Source: Plantimonas leprariae
GTDB taxonomy: Bacteria > Pseudomonadota > Alphaproteobacteria > Rhizobiales > Rhizobiaceae
Reading direction: 5' to 3'
DNA: 64,000 nt
NCBI RefSeq assembly: GCF_008802405.1
Contig: NZ_VZDO01000023.1
Coordinates: 1-64,000 of the forward strand
The position numbers and the translations under genes were made by a program. The notes under the pieces were generated by a model. That model saw nothing but the letters and a program-made list of their open reading frames with translations. It made no database searches and was not told where the DNA came from. Shown here piece by piece: positions 17,055 through 25,913 of the stretch (position 1 is its first letter; each line of letters begins with the position of its first letter).

Positions 17055-17992
17055 TCGAGCTCCGTCACGTCGTGAAGCGCTACGGCGAGGCGACGGTCGT
17101 CGACGACGTGTCGATGGTCGTCGAGCCGCGCACGGTCTGCGCCATCGTCGGCACGTCCGGCTCCGGCAAGACGACGCTGATGCGGATGATCAACCGCATG
17201 ACCGAGCCGAGCGATGGCAAAATCCTGATCGACGGCGAGCCGAACACGAAGCTGCCCGCCCACGAGCTTCGCCGGCGGATCGGCTACGTCATCCAGAACC
17301 ACGGCCTGTTCCCGCACCGGACGGTGGCGGAGAACATCGCCGCCGTGCCGAAGCTGCTCGGCTGGGACCGCGCGAAGACCGCCGCCCGCGTGGAGGAGCT
17401 GCTGCACCTCTTCGGTCTCGACCCGGCGCGTTTCGCGAACCGCCAGCCGCACGAACTGTCCGGCGGCCAGCAGCAGCGCGTCGGCGTCGCGCGGGCGCTG
17501 GCAGCGAAACCCAACATCCTCCTGATGGACGAGCCCTTCGGCGCGCTCGACCCGATCATCCGCAACAAGGCGCAGGCCGACCTCCTCGACATCCAGCGCT
17601 CGACTGGCACGACCGTGGTGATCGTCACGCACGACATGGAAGAGGCGATCCATCTCGGGCATCGGATCGCCGTGATGGACGGCGGCAAGCTCCTGCAATA
17701 CGCGCCGCCGGCCGAGATCTTGGCGAAGCCAGCGACGCCCTTCGTGGAGGAGCTGATCGGTTCGGCCGAGCGGCCGTTCCGCTTCCTGTCGCTGGGGTCG
17801 CTGGAGGGGGTCGTCGAGCCGGGCGAGGCGGCGGGCGCGCCGATCGCTGCCGGCACCAACCGGCGCGACGCGCTGGCCGAGTTGCTCTGGTCGGGCCGCG
17901 ACTCGGCGCCCGTCGCGGATGCCGAAGGACGCACCATCGGGCGCATCCGCACCGCCAGCCTCGTTTCCGGCGCGGCGAGGCCGGCGGCGTGA
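17051..17992 (+). CDS. ABC importer ATP-binding protein (YehX/OsmV type)
   Basis: 313 residues with Walker A GTSGSGKTT, Q-loop VIQNHGLFPH, signature LSGGQQQRVGVARAL, Walker B ILLMDEPFGALD and switch His in VIVTHDMEEA. The C-terminal 80 residues form a degenerate regulatory extension. It energises the two permeases encoded on either side, and overlaps both neighbours by four bases. Confidence 0.88.
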   Translation: MIELRHVVKRYGEATVVDDVSMVVEPRTVCAIVGTSGSGKTTLMRMINRMTEPSDGKILIDGEPNTKLPAHELRRRIGYVIQNHGLFPHRTVAENIAAVPKLLGWDRAKTAARVEELLHLFGLDPARFANRQPHELSGGQQQRVGVARALAAKPNILLMDEPFGALDPIIRNKAQADLLDIQRSTGTTVVIVTHDMEEAIHLGHRIAVMDGGKLLQYAPPAEILAKPATPFVEELIGSAERPFRFLSLGSLEGVVEPGEAAGAPIAAGTNRRDALAELLWSGRDSAPVADAEGRTIGRIRTASLVSGAARPAA

Positions 17993-18750
17993 GGATCGTC
18001 CCGGTCGGCCTCCTCCTGCGCCTCGCCGTCCTCGCGGTCCTCGTCGTCTTCATCGCCCGGCCGGAGCTGTTCGGCGGCCTCCTTGCCCCGCTGAACTCCG
18101 ACGACAAGCCGGCGATCTACAACCAGGGGAGCCTCCTCGGCCTGACGGTCGAGCATCTGGAACTGGTGCTGGCCGCGACCGTCTGTTCGACCGTCGTCGC
18201 GATTCTGCTTGCGGTGCTGGTCACGCGCCCATCCGGTCGCGAGTTCCTGCCGCTGTCGCGCAGCCTCGTGAACATCGGCCAGACCTTTCCGCCCGTTGCT
18301 GTCCTGGCGCTCGCCGTGCCGGCCATCGGCTTCGGCTGGCAGCCGACCTTCATCGCGCTCTTCCTCTACGGCCTCTTACCGATCTTCGAGAACACGATGA
18401 CCGGTCTCACCACCCTGCCGCCGGCGGTGATGGAGGCGGCTCGCGGCATGGGCCTCACCGACCGTCAGCGCCTGTTCCGCGTCGAGCTGCCGCTGGCGCT
18501 GCCGATCATCCTCGCCGGCATCCGGCTGACGGCAGTGATCGGCCTCGCCACCGCGACCATCGGCTCGACGGTCGCCGCGAGGACGCTCGGCGAAGTGATC
18601 ATCGCCGGACTCATTTCCGACAACCTCGCCTTCATCGTGCAGGGCGGGCTCATCGTCGCCGTGCTGGCCGTCCTGCTGTCCGACGCCCTGTCGGCACTGG
18701 AGCGGGTGCTCGCGAAGCGCGTCGGCCGGATCGCGGCACAAGGGAACTGA
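17989..18750 (+). CDS. ABC importer permease (YehW/OsmW type)
   Basis: 253 residues from a GTG overlapping the ATPase stop. Several membrane spans surround a typical binding-protein-dependent permease loop, MEAARGMGLTDRQRLFRVELPLALP, nearly identical in pattern to the loop in the first permease. The importer therefore has two different permease subunits, as in the OsmVWXY system. Confidence 0.86.
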   Translation: MRIVPVGLLLRLAVLAVLVVFIARPELFGGLLAPLNSDDKPAIYNQGSLLGLTVEHLELVLAATVCSTVVAILLAVLVTRPSGREFLPLSRSLVNIGQTFPPVAVLALAVPAIGFGWQPTFIALFLYGLLPIFENTMTGLTTLPPAVMEAARGMGLTDRQRLFRVELPLALPIILAGIRLTAVIGLATATIGSTVAARTLGEVIIAGLISDNLAFIVQGGLIVAVLAVLLSDALSALERVLAKRVGRIAAQGN

Positions 18751-18755
18751 CGCTC

Positions 18756-20123
18756 GTGGCGGATTTCGATCTCGTCCTCGCCGGCACGCTGGCGCTGCCC
18801 GACCGGGTGGTCGAGGGCGGCTTCGTCGCCGTGCGTGACGGCTTGGTGGCGATGCTCGGGCAGGGCGCACCGCCGCAGGCGCGCGAGCGGCACCTGCTCG
18901 GAAACGCCTTGATTCTGCCCGGCGCGATCGACGCGCAGGTCCATTCGCTCTCGCAAAAGGATCAGGAGGATTTCGTCTGGTCGACCCGGGCCGCGGCCGC
19001 CGGCGGCGTCACCACGATCGTAGATATGCCCTACGACGAGGGCGATCTCGTCTGCTCGGCCGAAGCCGTGCGGCGTAAGGCGGCCCATGCCGAGGCGACG
19101 GCGCGCGTCGACGTTGCGCTCTACGGCACGGTCGATCCTTCGGAAGGGGCGGCGCGCATTCCGGAAATGGTCGAGGCCGGCGTCGCCGGCTTCAAGTTCT
19201 CGACCTTCGGCACCGATCCGAAGCGCTTTCCCCGCATTCCGCCGCCACTCCTCCACGACTGCTTCGCGGCGATCGCCCGGACGGGCCTCGCGGCCGGCGT
19301 CCACAACGAGAACCACGAGGCGGTGGACGATTTCACCGCCCGCACGAAGGCGGCCGGCATCGCGGACTGGCGCGCCCACGGCCTGTCTCGCCCGCCGCTG
19401 GTGGAACTCCTCGCGATGGGGGAGATCTACGAGACCGGCGCGCTCACCGGCTGCCCGGCGCACGTCGTGCATTGCTCGCTCGGGCGCGGCTACGAGATGG
19501 CGGCATCGTATCGCGCGCAGGGTTTCGCCGCGACGGTGGAAGCCTGCATCCACTACCTCGTCTTGGACGAGGAGAACGACGTCGCACCGCTCGGCGGCCG
19601 GGCGAAGATCAACCCGCCGATCCGCCCGCGCGCCGAGGTCGAGAAGCTCTGGCGGCACGTGGCGGCGGGCAACGTCACGCTCGTTTCCACCGATCACGTC
19701 GCGTGGTCGGAAGAGCGGAAGACGAAGCCGGAGATGCTGCTGAATGCCTCCGGCGTGCCGGGGCTGGAGATCATGCTGCCGCTGTTCGTCGACGGCGCGC
19801 TCAAACGCGGCGTGCCGCTGACCTGGGCGGCGAAGCTGATGGCTGAGAACCCGGCGAAACACTTCCGTATCGATCACGCAAAGGGCGCGCTGCAGATTGG
19901 GCGCGACGCCGATATCTGCGTGATGACGCCGGAGCCGTTCACCTACGATCCCGCCGCGACCGGCCATACCGTCGTCGGCTGGAGCCCCTATGCCGGCATG
20001 CGCCTGCCCTGGCGCGTATCCAGCACGTGGCTGCGGGGCCGGCAGATTTTCGACGGGAGTAGCGTCCTCGCCGAGCCCGGCAACGGACGGTTCGTCCGAC
20101 CGCCGGCGACGCTCGCCGCATGA
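18756..20123 (+). CDS. Hydantoinase/allantoinase-type amidohydrolase; hydantoin-propionate hydrolase candidate
   Basis: 455 residues from a GTG just after the permease stop. The cyclic-amidohydrolase metal site is visible: IDAQVHS (Gln61-x-His63, a QxH variant of the usual HxH that also occurs in some dihydroorotase relatives), the lysine to be carboxylated in AGFKFSTFG (Lys147), His residues in AGVHNENH and VVHCSLG, and the Asp in VSTDHVAW. Such enzymes open hydantoin-like rings. In this context the likely substrate is hydantoin-5-propionate, giving N-carbamoylglutamate. The frame is open further upstream, but that part overlaps real genes. Confidence 0.75.
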   Translation: MADFDLVLAGTLALPDRVVEGGFVAVRDGLVAMLGQGAPPQARERHLLGNALILPGAIDAQVHSLSQKDQEDFVWSTRAAAAGGVTTIVDMPYDEGDLVCSAEAVRRKAAHAEATARVDVALYGTVDPSEGAARIPEMVEAGVAGFKFSTFGTDPKRFPRIPPPLLHDCFAAIARTGLAAGVHNENHEAVDDFTARTKAAGIADWRAHGLSRPPLVELLAMGEIYETGALTGCPAHVVHCSLGRGYEMAASYRAQGFAATVEACIHYLVLDEENDVAPLGGRAKINPPIRPRAEVEKLWRHVAAGNVTLVSTDHVAWSEERKTKPEMLLNASGVPGLEIMLPLFVDGALKRGVPLTWAAKLMAENPAKHFRIDHAKGALQIGRDADICVMTPEPFTYDPAATGHTVVGWSPYAGMRLPWRVSSTWLRGRQIFDGSSVLAEPGNGRFVRPPATLAA

Positions 20124-21388
20124 GCGCGAACCTTCCCGTTCGCGCGCACCGGATCGCGGCGGACATCGAAGCGCTGGCCGCGATCACCGATCCCCATCGG
20201 CCGTATACGCGGCGCGCCTTCACGCCGCGCTTCCTCGAAGGCCGCGACCACGTGCGGCGCGCGATGGTGGCGGCGGGGCTCGAAACGCGCATCGATGCCG
20301 CCGGCAATCTGATCGGCCGCCGCGCCGGATCGGAACCGGGCACCGGGACGATCGCGGTGGGATCGCACACGGACACGGTGCCGGACGGCGGCCGCTTCGA
20401 CGGGGTCGCCGGCGTCGTCGCGGGGCTGGAGATCGCGCGGGCGCTCCGCGACAACGGCGTCCCGCTGCGGCACGACTTCGAGGTGATCGACTGCCTCGCG
20501 GAAGAGGTGTCGGTCTTCGGCGTATCCTGCATCGGCTCGCGGTCCATCGCCGGCGTGCTGCCCCCGGAATGGCTCGATCGCATCGCGCCGGAGGGCGGCG
20601 ACGCGGCCGGCATGACGCTTTACGAGGGCGTGCGCTTCGTCGGCGGCGAGCCGGAGCGGTTGCGGACGGCGAAGCGCGGCGACCTTAAGGCCTTCCTCGA
20701 ACTCCACATCGAGCAGGGCACGGTGCTCGAAGGGGAGCGCATCGACATCGGCGTCGTCTCGGCCATCGCCGGCATCACGCGGATCGAGGTGATCGTCGAA
20801 GGCCGCGCGGACCATGCCGGCACGACGCCGATGGGCCGGCGGCGCGACGCGCTGGTCGCGGCCAGCGATTTCGTGACGCGGCTCGACGCGCTGGCGCGAC
20901 AGCGGGCGGTGGACGGCGAGGGCCATTTCGCGGCAACCGTCGGCGAATTCCGCATCCAGCCGAACGCCGCCAATGTCGTGCCGTCGGAGGCGCGGCTCCT
21001 GATCGACGCGCGGGCCGAGTTGCGGGAGGGGATGGACGCCTTCTTCCGCGACGTCGAGGGCCTCGCGGCGGGGATCGCGGCGGTGCACGACGTCACAGTC
21101 CAGCCGCCGCGTGTGGTCTCCGACAACCGCCCGACACCCTCCGACGACGGATTGCTGACGGAGATCGAAGCCGCCTGCGATCGGCTCGGCGCGACCCGGC
21201 GGCGCATGGCGTCGGGCGCGGGGCACGACATGGCCTTCTTCGCGCGCGTCGCGCCGGCGGCGATGGTGTTCATCCCCTGCCGCGACGGCCGCAGCCACGC
21301 GCCGGAGGAATGGGCGGAAGCCGACGCGATCGCGCTCGGCGCGGCCGTGCTCTACGAAACCGTCATCGCGATCGACGCGAAGGGATAG
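20120..21388 (+). CDS. M20-family Zn hydrolase; N-carbamoyl-L-amino-acid hydrolase candidate
   Basis: 422 residues of the allantoate amidohydrolase/N-carbamoyl-amino-acid hydrolase group. Metal-binding motifs are VGSHTDTVPDGGRFDG, CLAEEVSVFG, LELHIEQGTVLE and the late AGHDMAFF. The dimer-lid motif ADHAGTTPMG is intact. Overlap of four bases with the amidohydrolase gene supports consecutive steps: opening the hydantoin ring and then removing the carbamoyl group, which would release L-glutamate, CO2 and ammonia. Confidence 0.83.
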   Translation: MSANLPVRAHRIAADIEALAAITDPHRPYTRRAFTPRFLEGRDHVRRAMVAAGLETRIDAAGNLIGRRAGSEPGTGTIAVGSHTDTVPDGGRFDGVAGVVAGLEIARALRDNGVPLRHDFEVIDCLAEEVSVFGVSCIGSRSIAGVLPPEWLDRIAPEGGDAAGMTLYEGVRFVGGEPERLRTAKRGDLKAFLELHIEQGTVLEGERIDIGVVSAIAGITRIEVIVEGRADHAGTTPMGRRRDALVAASDFVTRLDALARQRAVDGEGHFAATVGEFRIQPNAANVVPSEARLLIDARAELREGMDAFFRDVEGLAAGIAAVHDVTVQPPRVVSDNRPTPSDDGLLTEIEAACDRLGATRRRMASGAGHDMAFFARVAPAAMVFIPCRDGRSHAPEEWAEADAIALGAAVLYETVIAIDAKG

Positions 21389-21391
21389 AAT

Positions 21392-22489
21392 ATGGGCCGC
21401 ATCCTCACCGAGAGGGACATCGAGGCCGCGGTGAAGGGCGGTTCGGTCTATGCCGCCGGCGGCGGCGGCTGGGCCGACCACGGCCGGATGCTCGGCCGCG
21501 CGGCGCTGGCCGCCGGAACGGTCGAGCTGGTTTCGGTGGACGAGCTCGACCCCGACGCGATCGTCGCCACCGCCGCGGCGATCGGCGCGCCGGCCGGCAC
21601 GACGAAGTGGGAGATGCGACCGGAGGACTACGTGAAGGCGGCCCGCCTGCTGCAGGAGGCGGTGGGCCAGCCGCTCGCCGGCTTCATGGTCGGGCAGAAC
21701 GGCCGCTCCTCGACGCTGAACGGCTGGCTGCCGGCCGCCTCGCTGGGCGCCAGGGTGGTGGACGCGGTCGGCGACATCCGCGCCCATCCGACCGGCGACA
21801 TGGGCTCGATCGGCCTCGCCGGCTCGCCGGAGGAGACGATCCAGACCGCCGTCGGCGGCAACCGCGCCGAGAACCGCTACATTGAGCTGGTCGTGCGCGG
21901 TGCGACCGCGAAAGTCTCGCCGATCCTCCGCACCGCCTCCGATATGTCGGGCGGCTTCATCGCCTCGGCGAGAGCGCCGGTAAAGGCCTCCTACGTCAAG
22001 GAGAACGCCGCGCTCGGCGGCATCTCGCTGGCGCTCGCCTTGGGCGAAGCCATCATCGCGGCCGAGCCGCAAGGCGGTGCGGCGGTGGTGGATGCGATCT
22101 GCCGGAAGACCGGCGGCTCGATCGTCGCCAGCGGCGAGATCACCGCCTTCGACGTGCGCTACACGAACGAGGCCTTCGATATCGGCACGGTGCGAGTCGG
22201 CAGCGGCGCGTCGGCGCGCATTCTCCACGTCATGAACGAGTACATGGCCGTGGACGACGCGGACGGGCATCGGCTCGCGACCTTCCCGGACGTCGTCACC
22301 AGTCTTTCGCCGGAAGGCGAGCCCTTGAGCGTCGGACAGCTCCGGGTCGGAATGCCGGTGCTCGTGCTGCACGTGCCGAAATCGATCATCCCGCTCGGCG
22401 CAGGCGTGCTCGACCCCAGCGTCTATCCGCCGGTCGAGAAGGCGATGGGCATCGCCATCGCCCGATATGCTTTGGAAGGGCGTCGCTGA
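21392..22489 (+). CDS. DUF917 family protein; thiohydantoin desulfurase candidate
   Basis: 365 residues. The N-terminal YAAGGGGWADHGRMLGR and the central DMGSIGLAGSP and DMSGGF blocks mark DUF917, whose Pfam family has been linked to desulfuration of S-methyl thiohydantoin. Here it would convert the 2-thiohydantoin ring of the ergothioneine intermediate into a hydantoin. It lies four bases behind the M20 gene, and its stop overlaps the next start. Confidence 0.72.
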   Translation: MGRILTERDIEAAVKGGSVYAAGGGGWADHGRMLGRAALAAGTVELVSVDELDPDAIVATAAAIGAPAGTTKWEMRPEDYVKAARLLQEAVGQPLAGFMVGQNGRSSTLNGWLPAASLGARVVDAVGDIRAHPTGDMGSIGLAGSPEETIQTAVGGNRAENRYIELVVRGATAKVSPILRTASDMSGGFIASARAPVKASYVKENAALGGISLALALGEAIIAAEPQGGAAVVDAICRKTGGSIVASGEITAFDVRYTNEAFDIGTVRVGSGASARILHVMNEYMAVDDADGHRLATFPDVVTSLSPEGEPLSVGQLRVGMPVLVLHVPKSIIPLGAGVLDPSVYPPVEKAMGIAIARYALEGRR

Positions 22490-24135
22490 TGGGCCGGCAT
22501 CCGAACTTTCCGACGCCCGGCGGCCCGGTGCTCCGCGCCAAGGGCTGGCGGCAGGAAGCGCTGCTGCGCCTGCTCGAGAACGTCCTTTCGGTCGGCGAGG
22601 ACCCGGAACGGCTCGTCGTCTATGCGGCGCTCGGCAAGGCGGCGCGCAACTGGGACGCCCACGCGAAGATCGTCGAGGTGCTGACCACGATGGACGAGGA
22701 CCAGACGCTGGTCGTCCAGTCCGGCAAGCCGATCGGGCTCTTGAAGACCCACAAGGACGCGCCGCTCGTCGTGATGGCGAACTGCAACATCGTCGGCCAG
22801 TGGGCCAAGGCGGAGGTGTTCTACGAGCTGGAGCGGAAGGGCCTGATCTGCTGGGGCGGCCTCACCGCCGGCGCATGGCAGTATATCGGCAGCCAGGGCG
22901 TCATCCAGGGCACCTACGAGATCTTCATGCGCATCGCCGAGCGGCATTTCGGCGGCACGCTCGCCGGCCGCTTCGTGCTGACCGCCGGCCTCGGCGGCAT
23001 GGGCGGCTCGCAGCCGCTCGCCGGCACGATGGCCGGCGCGGCGATCCTCTGCGTCGAGGTCGACCGGGCGCGGGCCGAGATGCGGCAGCGGATCGGCTAT
23101 CTGCAGCACATCACGGAGGACCTCGACGAAGCCCTCGGCCTCATCGGTCAAGCGAAACATGCCGGCCAAGCCGTATCGGTCGGGCTCGTCGGCAACGCGG
23201 CCGACATCTATCCCGAGATCGCGCGGCGCGGTGTCGTGCCGGACGTCGTCACCGACCAGACCGCCGCGCACGACCTCGTCTACGGCTACGTCCCGGCGAC
23301 GATGACACTGGACGAGGCGCGCTCCTTGCGCGGCGCCGACAACGCCCGGCTGATGGCGGAAAGCCGGAACTCGATCGTCGCACACGTGCGCGCCATGCTC
23401 GACTTCAAGCGGCAAGGGTCCGTCGTCTTCGACAACGGCAACTTGATCCGCACCCATGCTCGCGACGGCGGCGTCGAGGACGCATTCACGATCCCCGTCT
23501 TCACCGAAGCCTACCTCCGCCCGCTGTTTTGCGAAGCCGTCGGCCCCTTCCGCTGGATGGCGCTCTCCGGCGAGCCGGGTGACATCCGCCGGATCGACGA
23601 CCTCGTGCTGGAGCTGTTCCCCGACAACCGGATCGTCACCAACTGGGTGCGGCTCGCCCGCAAGCACGTGCCCTTCGAGGGCCTGCCGGCGCGGATCGCC
23701 TGGCTCGGCCACGGCGACCGGACGAAGCTCGCCCTCGCCGCGAACGACCTCGTCGCCAGGGGCGAGCTCGCCGGCCCCCTCGCCTTCTCGCGCGACCATC
23801 TCGACGCCGCCTCGATGGCGCATCCGAACATCATGACGGAGAACATGGCGGACGGCTCGGACGCGGTCGCCGACTGGCCGCTGCTCGACGCGATGGTGCT
23901 CTGCTCGTCGATGGCCGATCTCGTCGCGATCCATTCCGGCGGTGGCGGCTATGCCGGCTTCATGACCAGCGCCGGCGTGACGCTCGTCGCGGACGGCTCG
24001 GAAGACGCCGCCCGCCGTCTCGGCTACGCGCTGACCAACGACACCTCGCTCGGCATCATGCGTTATGCCGATGCCGGCTACGAGACGGCGCGGGAGGCCG
24101 CGCGCGAGAAGGACGTCGGCTGGCTCGGCCTATAG
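22489..24135 (+). CDS. Urocanate hydratase homologue without the reactive Cys; thiourocanate hydratase candidate
   Basis: 548 residues, full urocanase length. NAD-binding and core blocks are intact: WQYIGSQGVIQGTYE, TAGLGGMGGSQPLAG, DQTAAHDLVYGYVP, RDHLD and DGSDAVADWPLL. In urocanases the conserved segment ARICW carries the reactive cysteine (Cys410 in Pseudomonas); here it reads ARIAWLG with Ala404. IHSGGGGYAGF replaces the usual HHGGGVGMGF. These changes suit a different substrate. In context this is the inferred thiourocanate hydratase. The gene ends the operon and overlaps the convergent GNAT gene by six bases. Confidence 0.75.
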   Translation: MGRHPNFPTPGGPVLRAKGWRQEALLRLLENVLSVGEDPERLVVYAALGKAARNWDAHAKIVEVLTTMDEDQTLVVQSGKPIGLLKTHKDAPLVVMANCNIVGQWAKAEVFYELERKGLICWGGLTAGAWQYIGSQGVIQGTYEIFMRIAERHFGGTLAGRFVLTAGLGGMGGSQPLAGTMAGAAILCVEVDRARAEMRQRIGYLQHITEDLDEALGLIGQAKHAGQAVSVGLVGNAADIYPEIARRGVVPDVVTDQTAAHDLVYGYVPATMTLDEARSLRGADNARLMAESRNSIVAHVRAMLDFKRQGSVVFDNGNLIRTHARDGGVEDAFTIPVFTEAYLRPLFCEAVGPFRWMALSGEPGDIRRIDDLVLELFPDNRIVTNWVRLARKHVPFEGLPARIAWLGHGDRTKLALAANDLVARGELAGPLAFSRDHLDAASMAHPNIMTENMADGSDAVADWPLLDAMVLCSSMADLVAIHSGGGGYAGFMTSAGVTLVADGSEDAARRLGYALTNDTSLGIMRYADAGYETAREAAREKDVGWLGL

Positions 24136-24723
24136 CCGCATCCCCATCGTCACGCCCTCGCCGCGCTCGATCTCGGCAAAGCCGAGATGGCGGTAGAAGC
24201 CGAGCGCCCGCTCGTTCGTCAGGCTGACGCCGAGATGGACGGCGGGAGCACCGGCCTCGCGCAGCGACTCCAGTTCCGTCTTGATCAGCCGCCGTCCCCA
24301 GCCGCCGCCCTGCGCTCCCGGCAGGATGTTGATGTGGAGATGCGCGGGATAGCGCGCCGCCAGCGCCGGGTCGGTCCGCTCGGGCGCGCCGATATACTCC
24401 AGCACCCTTGCATCGGAAGGCGCGCGCGGCTGACTCGCGGCATGGCGCGACCGAAGCTCCGGCCACCAGCGATGCTCCAAATCCGCCTCGAAGGCGAGCG
24501 TGTCGGGCGCGCCGACGACATAGCCGATGGGCTTGCCGCCATCCGCGAGGACGAAGGCGTGCGCCGGCTCGAGTTCCAGATAGGGCACCGCCCAGACGTA
24601 GCCGGGATAGTGCGGGTCGGAATAGTCGGCGCTGCCGTCCGTGCCCGACCTCGACGTCAGGAGGCAGATGCGGAACAGCGCCTCGCGGTCGTCCTCACCG
24701 GCCTGCCGGATTTCGATGGTCAT
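24130..24723 (-). CDS. GNAT family N-acetyltransferase
   Basis: 197 residues. Features: N-terminal IEIRQAGEDDREALFRICL, a central strand AHAFVLADGGKPIGYVVG, the pyrophosphate-binding QGGGWGRRLIKTELESL and the closing NERALGFYRHLGFAEI. The acceptor is unknown. It is the last gene of a three-gene operon with the oxidoreductase and isomerase, starting directly before the oxidoreductase stop. Confidence 0.8.
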   Translation of the reverse strand: MTIEIRQAGEDDREALFRICLLTSRSGTDGSADYSDPHYPGYVWAVPYLELEPAHAFVLADGGKPIGYVVGAPDTLAFEADLEHRWWPELRSRHAASQPRAPSDARVLEYIGAPERTDPALAARYPAHLHINILPGAQGGGWGRRLIKTELESLREAGAPAVHLGVSLTNERALGFYRHLGFAEIERGEGVTMGMRL

Positions 24724-25893
24724 TCAGAGCTTCGTCCAGCGCCCGTCGGCCTTCGAGGATTCGACGCAGGCCGTGATGAAGCGCATCGCCCTGACACCGT
24801 CGGAAACGCTCGGGAACACCACTCCATCAGGCACGCCCTCCCCGCGGTCCGCGGCACGGATGGCGGCGGCCGCCTCGCGGTAGATCGTGGCGAAGCCTTC
24901 GAGATAGCCTTCCGGATGGCCGGGCGGAATGCGGGTGACGCGGGCCGCCTCCGGCCCCGCCCCCGCGCCGCCGCGGGTGACGAGCTGCTTCGGCTTGCCG
25001 AAGGGCGTCCACCAGAGCTGGTTCGGGTTCTCCTGCGCCCATTCGAGCCCGCCCTTCTCGCCGTAGACGCGAAGGCGCAGGCCGTTCTCGTTGCCGGGCG
25101 CGACCTGGCTCGCCCAGAGCATGCCCTTCGCCCCGCCGGCGAAGCGCAGGAGCGCGTGGTCGTTGTCGTCGAGCCGGCGGCCGGGCACGAAGCTGGTGAG
25201 ATCCGCCGCGACGGCCTCCAGCTCGAGGCCGGTGACGAAGGACAGGAGGTTGAAGGCGTGGGTGGCGATGTCGCCGAGCGCGCCGCCGGCCCCCGCCTTC
25301 TCGGGATCGACGCGCCATTCGGCCTGCTTCGAACCGGTATGCTCGGCCGCTTCCGTCAGCCAGTCCTGCGCGTACTCCGCCTGGACGACGCGGATGGCGC
25401 CGAGCTCGCCCGCCTCCACCATCGCCCGCGCGTGGCGGACCAGCGGGTAGCCGGTATAGTTGTGGGTGAGGACGAAGACCTTCGCCGAACCGGAGGCGAT
25501 CTTCTCCAGTTCCACCGCGTCCTCCAGCTTCGCGGTGACCGGCTTCTCGCAGATCACGTGGAAGCCGGCTTCGAGGAAGGCTTTCGCCGCCGCGAAGTGC
25601 AGATGGTTCGGCGTGACGATCGCCACCGCCTCGATCCCGTCCTCGCGACCGCGCTCCTGCTCGGCCATCTCGGCGAACGTACCGTAGGCCCGCGAGGGAT
25701 CGATGCCGAGTTCGGCCGCCGAAGCGCGCGAGCGCTCCGCGTCGGAGGAGAAGGCTCCGGCGACGAGCTGGAACTCACCGTCGATGCGGGACGCGATGCG
25801 ATGCACCGCGCCGATGAAGGCGCCCTGCCCGCCGCCCACCATGCCGAGCCGGATCGGACGCGCCGCCGACGTTCCTTGCGCTGCGGAAACCAT
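24724..25893 (-). CDS. Gfo/Idh/MocA family oxidoreductase
   Basis: 389 residues. The N-terminal Rossmann motif is GMVGGGQGAFIGAVHRIA, followed by the family block EKPVTAKLEDAVELE and the catalytic-domain GGALGDIATHAFNLL, whose His is in the usual catalytic position. It is an NAD(P)-dependent sugar or cyclitol dehydrogenase. Pairing with the neighbouring sugar isomerase suggests myo-inositol-like or rare-sugar catabolism. Confidence 0.85.
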   Translation of the reverse strand: MVSAAQGTSAARPIRLGMVGGGQGAFIGAVHRIASRIDGEFQLVAGAFSSDAERSRASAAELGIDPSRAYGTFAEMAEQERGREDGIEAVAIVTPNHLHFAAAKAFLEAGFHVICEKPVTAKLEDAVELEKIASGSAKVFVLTHNYTGYPLVRHARAMVEAGELGAIRVVQAEYAQDWLTEAAEHTGSKQAEWRVDPEKAGAGGALGDIATHAFNLLSFVTGLELEAVAADLTSFVPGRRLDDNDHALLRFAGGAKGMLWASQVAPGNENGLRLRVYGEKGGLEWAQENPNQLWWTPFGKPKQLVTRGGAGAGPEAARVTRIPPGHPEGYLEGFATIYREAAAAIRAADRGEGVPDGVVFPSVSDGVRAMRFITACVESSKADGRWTKL

Positions 25894-25913
25894 GCGTGCT
25901 TTCCCCTATCCCC

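Noticed and set aside
13296-24135. Classical histidine utilisation (hut) operon
   Set aside because: HAL-like and urocanase-like genes are present, but the MIO triad and the urocanase Cys are lost and imidazolonepropionase and formiminoglutamate genes are missing; the DUF917, carbamoylase and betaine importer fit ergothioneine better.
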